The notes beneath the pieces were generated by a model, which saw nothing but the letters and a program-made list of their open reading frames with translations, was not told the origin of the DNA and made no database searches. From the NCBI GenBank assembly GCA_019671005.1, contig CM033747.1:23959188-24023187 (forward strand): a stretch of DNA of 64,000 bases, in the 5' to 3' direction. This document shows positions 59,300 to 64,000 of this stretch, in pieces. Each line of letters starts with the position of its first letter. Within the stretch, counting starts at the first letter, position 1. Position numbers and translations under genes: made by a program. Origin of the DNA: Hibiscus mutabilis. Lineage: Eukaryota > Streptophyta > Magnoliopsida > Malvales > Malvaceae.

Positions 59300-62200
59300 T
59301 TCTTTCATTAACTCTTTTAGTTCCCAAGTGGCTTCCTCTACTGAGTGACTCCTCTAGAGCACTTTGACTAAGGGTACAGATTTGTTGCGAAGCCTCTTGA
59401 CTTCTCTTGCAAGAATCTGGACCAGTTCTTCCTCATAGGGCAAATCTAGTTGGATTTGCACAGATTCTGATTCAATGACGTGCGAAGGGTCAGATCGATA
59501 TTTGCGAAGCATGGACACATGGAAGACATTATGAATCTTGTCTAACTCTGAGGGTAATGCCAAATGATATGCAAGTGGGCCAACCCTTTCGACAACCTCA
59601 AAAGGTCTAATAAATCGGGGACTCAATTTCCCCTTTTTGCCAAACCTCAAAATTTTCTTCTGCCGTGATACTTTGAGGAAAGCCTTTTCACCAACCTCGT
59701 ACTGGTCGTCTCTACATTTTAGATCAACATAAGCTTTTTGTCGTTCAAATGCCGCTTTCAAGCGATCATGGATAATGGTGACTTGTTCTTCGATTTCCCG
59801 ATGTAGATCAGGGCCTAACATATTTTCTTCACCGAGTTCAGACCAACATAGGGGAGTTCTACAACGTCTATCGTACAACGCCTCAAAAGGTGCCATTCCA
59901 ATAGAAGCTTGGTAGTTGCTGTTGTAGGCAAACTCAATAAGGGATAGGGATTTCTCCCAAGATCCACCAAAATCGATGATACATGCTCGAAGCATATCTT
60001 CCAAAATCTAAATTACTCTTTCTGACTGGCCGTCATACTGAGGGTGGAAAGTAGTACTAAGGTTTACTCTGGTGCCCAGAGCTCCCTGCAATGATTTCCA
60101 AAATCAAGAAGCAAATCGTGGATATCGATCGGAGATGATGGTTTTTGGTACTCCATGAAGCCTTACAACTTCTTTAACATACAAGTCAGCTAGCTTTGGA
60201 AGTCCATAATCTATTCTAACCGGTATAAAATGAGCTGACTTGATGAAACGGTCCACAATGACCCATTTGGCATTATGTTTGGTGGGAGTTAAAGGCAAAC
60301 CACACACAAAGTCCATGGTTATCTTCTCCCACTTCCATTGCGGTAGATCGATCGGTTGCAACAGACCAGTAGGTGCATGACGCTCAACTTTGACATGCTG
60401 TCACGTAAGGCATTTGGATACGAAATCCACTATGGCCTGCTTCATACCAGGCCACCAATAGAGTTCCCAGAGGTCCTTATACATCTTAACAGAACCCAGG
60501 TGTACTGAGAAAGAACCTAAGTGGGCTACATTTAGGATGTCGGTGTAGAGGGTTTCATTATCGGGTACATAGATTCGGTCATGATAACATAGGAGACCCT
60601 CAGAATTAATTCTAAAGCCACTTTTACCCCTTTCTATATCCTGGAAATAATAGGTTGTAACTGTGGATCTCGATCCTGGAGAGCCTTGATTCTTGCTACA
60701 ATAATAGACTGAACTTGTAGTTTAGCTACGAGATAACGGTGCCTTCAAAGATGGAAATGCGCGTTAACAGCACGAGGGGCTACAAAACAATAAGAATTCA
60801 ATGAGTTTGCCATAGACAAAATTAGGTTCCATGATTGATAAAAATACTTACCAGGCTGAGGTTTGCGGCTGAGTGCATCAGCTACAACGTTGGCCTTAAC
60901 CGGATGATAGTCAATGACTAGGTCATAGTCTTTAAGGAGTTCCATCCATCTCCATTGTCGAAAATTTAACTGCTTTTGAGTCAGAAGATACTTGAGGCTC
61001 TTATGGTCATTAAAGAGGTAGCATTTTTCTCCATAGAGATAATGCCTCCAGATTTTCAATGCGAAGACAACTGCAGCCAGTTCTAAATCATGAGTAGGAT
61101 AATTCAATTAATGTGGCTTAAGCTGTCGAGATGCATAGGATATGACCTTGCCCTCTTGTATAAGAACACGTCCTAACCTGAGATACGACACATCGCTGTC
61201 AACTGTGTAGTCTTTGACAGATTCGAGTTGCGTCAGGACGAGTGCATGAGTTAGGATTTGCTTTAATTGATCAAAGCTTCCAAGTTGTTCTTCAGTCCAA
61301 ACGAAGGTAGCACCTTTCCTCAATAACTTCGTCAACGGAGCTGCTATCATGGATAATCCTTTCACGAATCTCCAGTAGTAGCCAGCTAGACTGAGGAAGC
61401 TTCTTAATTCTCCAATATTCTTCGGTGATCTCCAGTGTAAGTTGGCTTGAATTTTCTTTGGACCCACTTGGATACCCGAAGCTGATACAATATGCCCGAG
61501 AAAAGCTACCTCAGTGAGCCAAAACTCGCACTTGGAGAACTTTGCGAATAAATGCTTCTCCTGAAGGGCTTGCAACACAGTTCGAAGATGATCACGATGC
61601 TCTACAACATCCTTGGAATAGATCAATATGTTGTCGATGAACACTACTACAAATTTTTCTAGGTAGGGTCTAAAAACCCGGTTCATCAAGTCCATAAAGG
61701 CTGGCGAAGCATTGGTTAGTCCGAAGGGCATCATCAGGAATTCATAATGCCTGTACCTAGTATGGAAGGCAGTTTTAGGTACATCGCATTCTTTAACTCT
61801 CATTTGGTAGTATCCCAACCTCAGATCGATCTTGGAAAATACAACAACATCCTTAAGTTGATCGAACAAGTCATCAATTCCCGGTAAGGGATATTTGTTT
61901 TTTTATGGTCACTTTATTCAATTGTCAGTAATCGATACATAGTCTTATAGATCCGTCCTTTTTTTCACAAAAAGAACCGAAGCTCCCAATGGAGAGGAAC
62001 TTGGTCGGATATAGCCTTTATCAATGAGATCTTGAATTTGAGCCTTTAACTCCTTAAGCTCTTCCGCGGCCATACGATAAGGTGCAATGGAAACTGGGGT
62101 CGTTCCAGGTTGCACTTTGATACCAAATTCTATTTCACGGGTTAGAGGTAAACCCGAAAATTCATCGGAATAATCATCAGGGAATTCACATACGGTGTCA

Positions 62201-62700
62201 ATGTTAGGCAGCTGAGGTTCCTCCTTGGTCTCCAGGGTCAAAGCATACAAGGATGGGTTTCTAGAACTTATTAGGGTGATGCTTTCTTTTCCAAGGCCTC
62301 GAAGGTAAAGCTTCTTCTTAGAGCAATCAACCCAGGCTTGATGTTCACTTAGCCAATCTAGACCCAATATGACATTGAATTCATGAATCGGTAAAGCCAA
62401 CAGGTTGGCCGAAAAAGGAATCCCTTGGATCATTAAGGGACAGTTTTTATAAACCCAACTTATGGTGACACAATCACCCAAATGATTGGTTATAGAGATC
62501 TTAGATACTATGGGCTCATAGGAAATATTATATTTCTTAGCTAACGCCGAACTAATGAAAGAATGTGTGGAGCCAGGATCAATCAATGCATAAATAGAAT
62601 GAGAGTACAACTCAAGGGTACCTGCAATGATGTCAGGATCATCCTCTTCCTCACGGCTCCTTATTTGGGCAAGGGCTTTAGAGTCTTGTCTGTTCGACAC
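59300..62700 (-). pseudogene. E9 copy 2 pol, best preserved of the family
   Basis: Protease and RT start: 61945-62700 (YALIDPGSTHSFIS; APYRMAAEELKELKAQ). RT palm and thumb: 61108-61869 (LGYYQMRVKECDVPKTAF; catalytic FIDD changed to FIDN). RNase H: from about 61200 to 60745, NYPTHDLELAAVVFALKIW, with a stop after KPH at 61108; the Asp of TDHKSLKYL reads Asn (NDHKS). Integrase: zinc region about 60400-60560 and core 60104-60361 (MDFVCGLPLT, VDRFIKSAHFIPV). C-terminus: 59354-60004, with GPF-like region, FHVSMLRKY and the chromodomain start (YEEELVQILAREVKRLRNK). A stop replaces the first conserved Trp (VL-RSHSVEEATW) at about 59355. Confidence 0.85.
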
Positions 62701-63920
62701 CTTAGCCGAGCCACTCGGTTGCCCCGTAGCTCCCGATGAACCCTACCTGGACCCCTTCCCTCGATAAGATTGTACCGGTGATGCTGTAGCAACTGATGTA
62801 GCAATAGGTTTACTTGTATTCAGTGGGCAATCTTGGATAAAATGGCCTTGCTCACCACAGAAATAGAAAGCTCCATACTGCTTGCGGCATTGCCCTATAA
62901 GATGCTTGTTCTGACAGTAATTACATACTAGATACTGCACTGCTCTTCTAGAACCCCAGTGCTTTCAACAGAAGCAGCCTTAGCAAACGACTGAGTCATC
63001 GTCTGCGGCTTAGCAATATTACCAGATCTAAAAGGTTGTGGATAAACGTTCTACTTCGGCCCTTGATGCTTCCCTTTCTTGTTAGGCTTTGGAGGACAAG
63101 AGTCATCGTATTGCCTCTTCTTCAATCGGCTAGCTCCTCTAAACCTCTAGGCTTTATGTGTAGCTTCGGTGGCTTTGACCTGATTCACCAGGTCCTGAAA
63201 ATTTGTGATGCCCAATGCTGTGAACATAGGGCGTAGCTCGTCATTGAGCCCAACAATAAACATTCTACATTTTTCTTCTTCTTTCTTGATAAATTCAGCT
63301 CCATAATGGTAGTACTTGCAGAAATCATGAATGTACTGCTCCACAAGTCGTCCACCCTGCCTAAGACGGAGGAAGGTGTTGCGCCTTTCTGCGATGTAGT
63401 ATTCGCTGATATATCTATTACAAAATTCTCAAAGAAAGAACTCCCACTTTATAGCTTCTTCCGGTGCTGTGAGAATGGTAGTCTCCCACCACTGGAGTGC
63501 CTCGTCAACCAGCAATGCAAGGGCGCATTCCAGCTTATGTTTGTCTGAGCACTAAAGCTGCTTGTTCAGGATTCGTAGTGTGCTGTCCAACCAATATTCA
63601 GCAATATCAGGATTTTCATCATCATGATCGGTGAAGGTGTAAGCCCGTAGTTGAGACAGCTTGTCAATAGGGGCTCAGACATATTGGATAGCTGGTGTAG
63701 TGGGTTACACAACTTGTTCAGCTCTCATTGATGACATGAATTGTTTGAACATGTCGGCCATGTTCTGGTAACACTAGGTGTGTGCAGCTACGACCTCTCG
63801 CTCGGGGTTTTGTGCTGGAGAGTCTTGCTGCGGTAGAGGATCTCCACCTCTAATCTCCTCCCCTTGAGTGGAGGAGCCAGTGACGTGCTCATCTATGTGA
63901 GCTTCAACAGAGGCAGACAT
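62701..63920 (-). pseudogene. E9 copy 2 gag
   Basis: ATG at 63918-63920 opens MSASVEAHIDEHV, with a stop after about 50 codons, then MADMFKQFMSSMRAEQVV and the gag core (MEQYIHDFCKYYHYGAEFIK near 63340, FQDLVNQVKATEATHKA near 63150-63200). The zinc knuckle at 62825-62880 reads FYFCGEQGHFIQDC: the first Cys is Phe. The leader is like copy 1 up to the window end. Confidence 0.8.
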
Positions 63921-64000
63921 CTATAAGAGAGATCAGATTAGTTGGCAAGTCACAATATATTAATAACTCCTAGGTGGCATAAGACAAAGCAGTAACATTA

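Larger units (their letters stand above)
48787..64000 (-). mobile_element. E9: tandem chromovirus array LTR-internal-LTR-internal
   Basis: Minus strand: LTR A 48787-51754, internal region 1 51755-56530, LTR B 56531-59236, internal region 2 59237-64000 and onward. LTR B is bordered by a primer site on its left and by a purine tract on its right, so it serves both copies. The two internal regions align from end to end. The family carries gag, PR, RT, RNase H, INT and a C-terminal chromodomain, typical of Tekay/Del. The window ends inside the leader of copy 2; by alignment with copy 1, the next LTR should start about 56 bp after the window end. Confidence 0.85.

Noticed and set aside
1..64000. 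tRNA, rRNA or other host RNA genes
   Set aside because: I saw only primer-site complements of tRNA ends next to LTRs, no cloverleaf-length matches or rRNA blocks.

Overview
The window is repeat-rich plant nuclear DNA. I see no host gene, tRNA or rRNA; essentially every base can be assigned to LTR retrotransposons inserted into one another. Long Ty3/gypsy elements, one with an extra ORF that I recall as common in cotton-family (Malvaceae) annotation, suggest an angiosperm, probably Malvales. This is inference from memory, not a search. The labels E1 to E9 are mine.

Layout. E1 (minus strand, chromovirus-like, probably Tekay/Del) covers 1-26306: one LTR at 1-2419 (cut by the window edge), a decayed pol without recognisable gag at 2420-6321, and a second LTR at 6322-7002 that resumes at 24654-26306. 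It is split by E2 (minus strand, 7003-24653), a structurally complete 17.65-kb Tat/Ogre-like element with 3-kb LTRs, 5-bp target duplication GATAC, gag, pol with a second RNase H, and an extra upstream ORF (DUF7745-like plus coiled coil).

From 26307 rightwards the elements look like a stack in which each new element interrupts the previous one: E3 LTR (26307-28197), E4 Tat-type LTR and leader with a 48-bp satellite-like array (28198-34665), E5 gypsy LTR and gag (34666-37531), E6 Ty1/copia LTR-gag-pol (37532-48638, itself split by E7, a 4.44-kb solo-LTR-like insertion with TSD GTATG), E8 (148-bp LTR start, 48639-48786), and E9 (48787-64000, minus strand). E9 is a tandem LTR-internal-LTR-internal arrangement of one chromovirus family, with the central LTR shared. 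The missing right halves should lie beyond the window in reverse order.

Every coding region is broken by stops, frameshifts or deletions, and several catalytic residues are altered, so nothing here is expected to be autonomous now. The most striking structure not explained by genes is an array of paired 10-mers, about GTAYCGRTAC-N10-GTAYCGRTAC, repeated up to six times at a pitch of about 50-75 bp. It sits about 0.4-0.8 kb from the U5 end of the LTRs of E1, E5 and E9.
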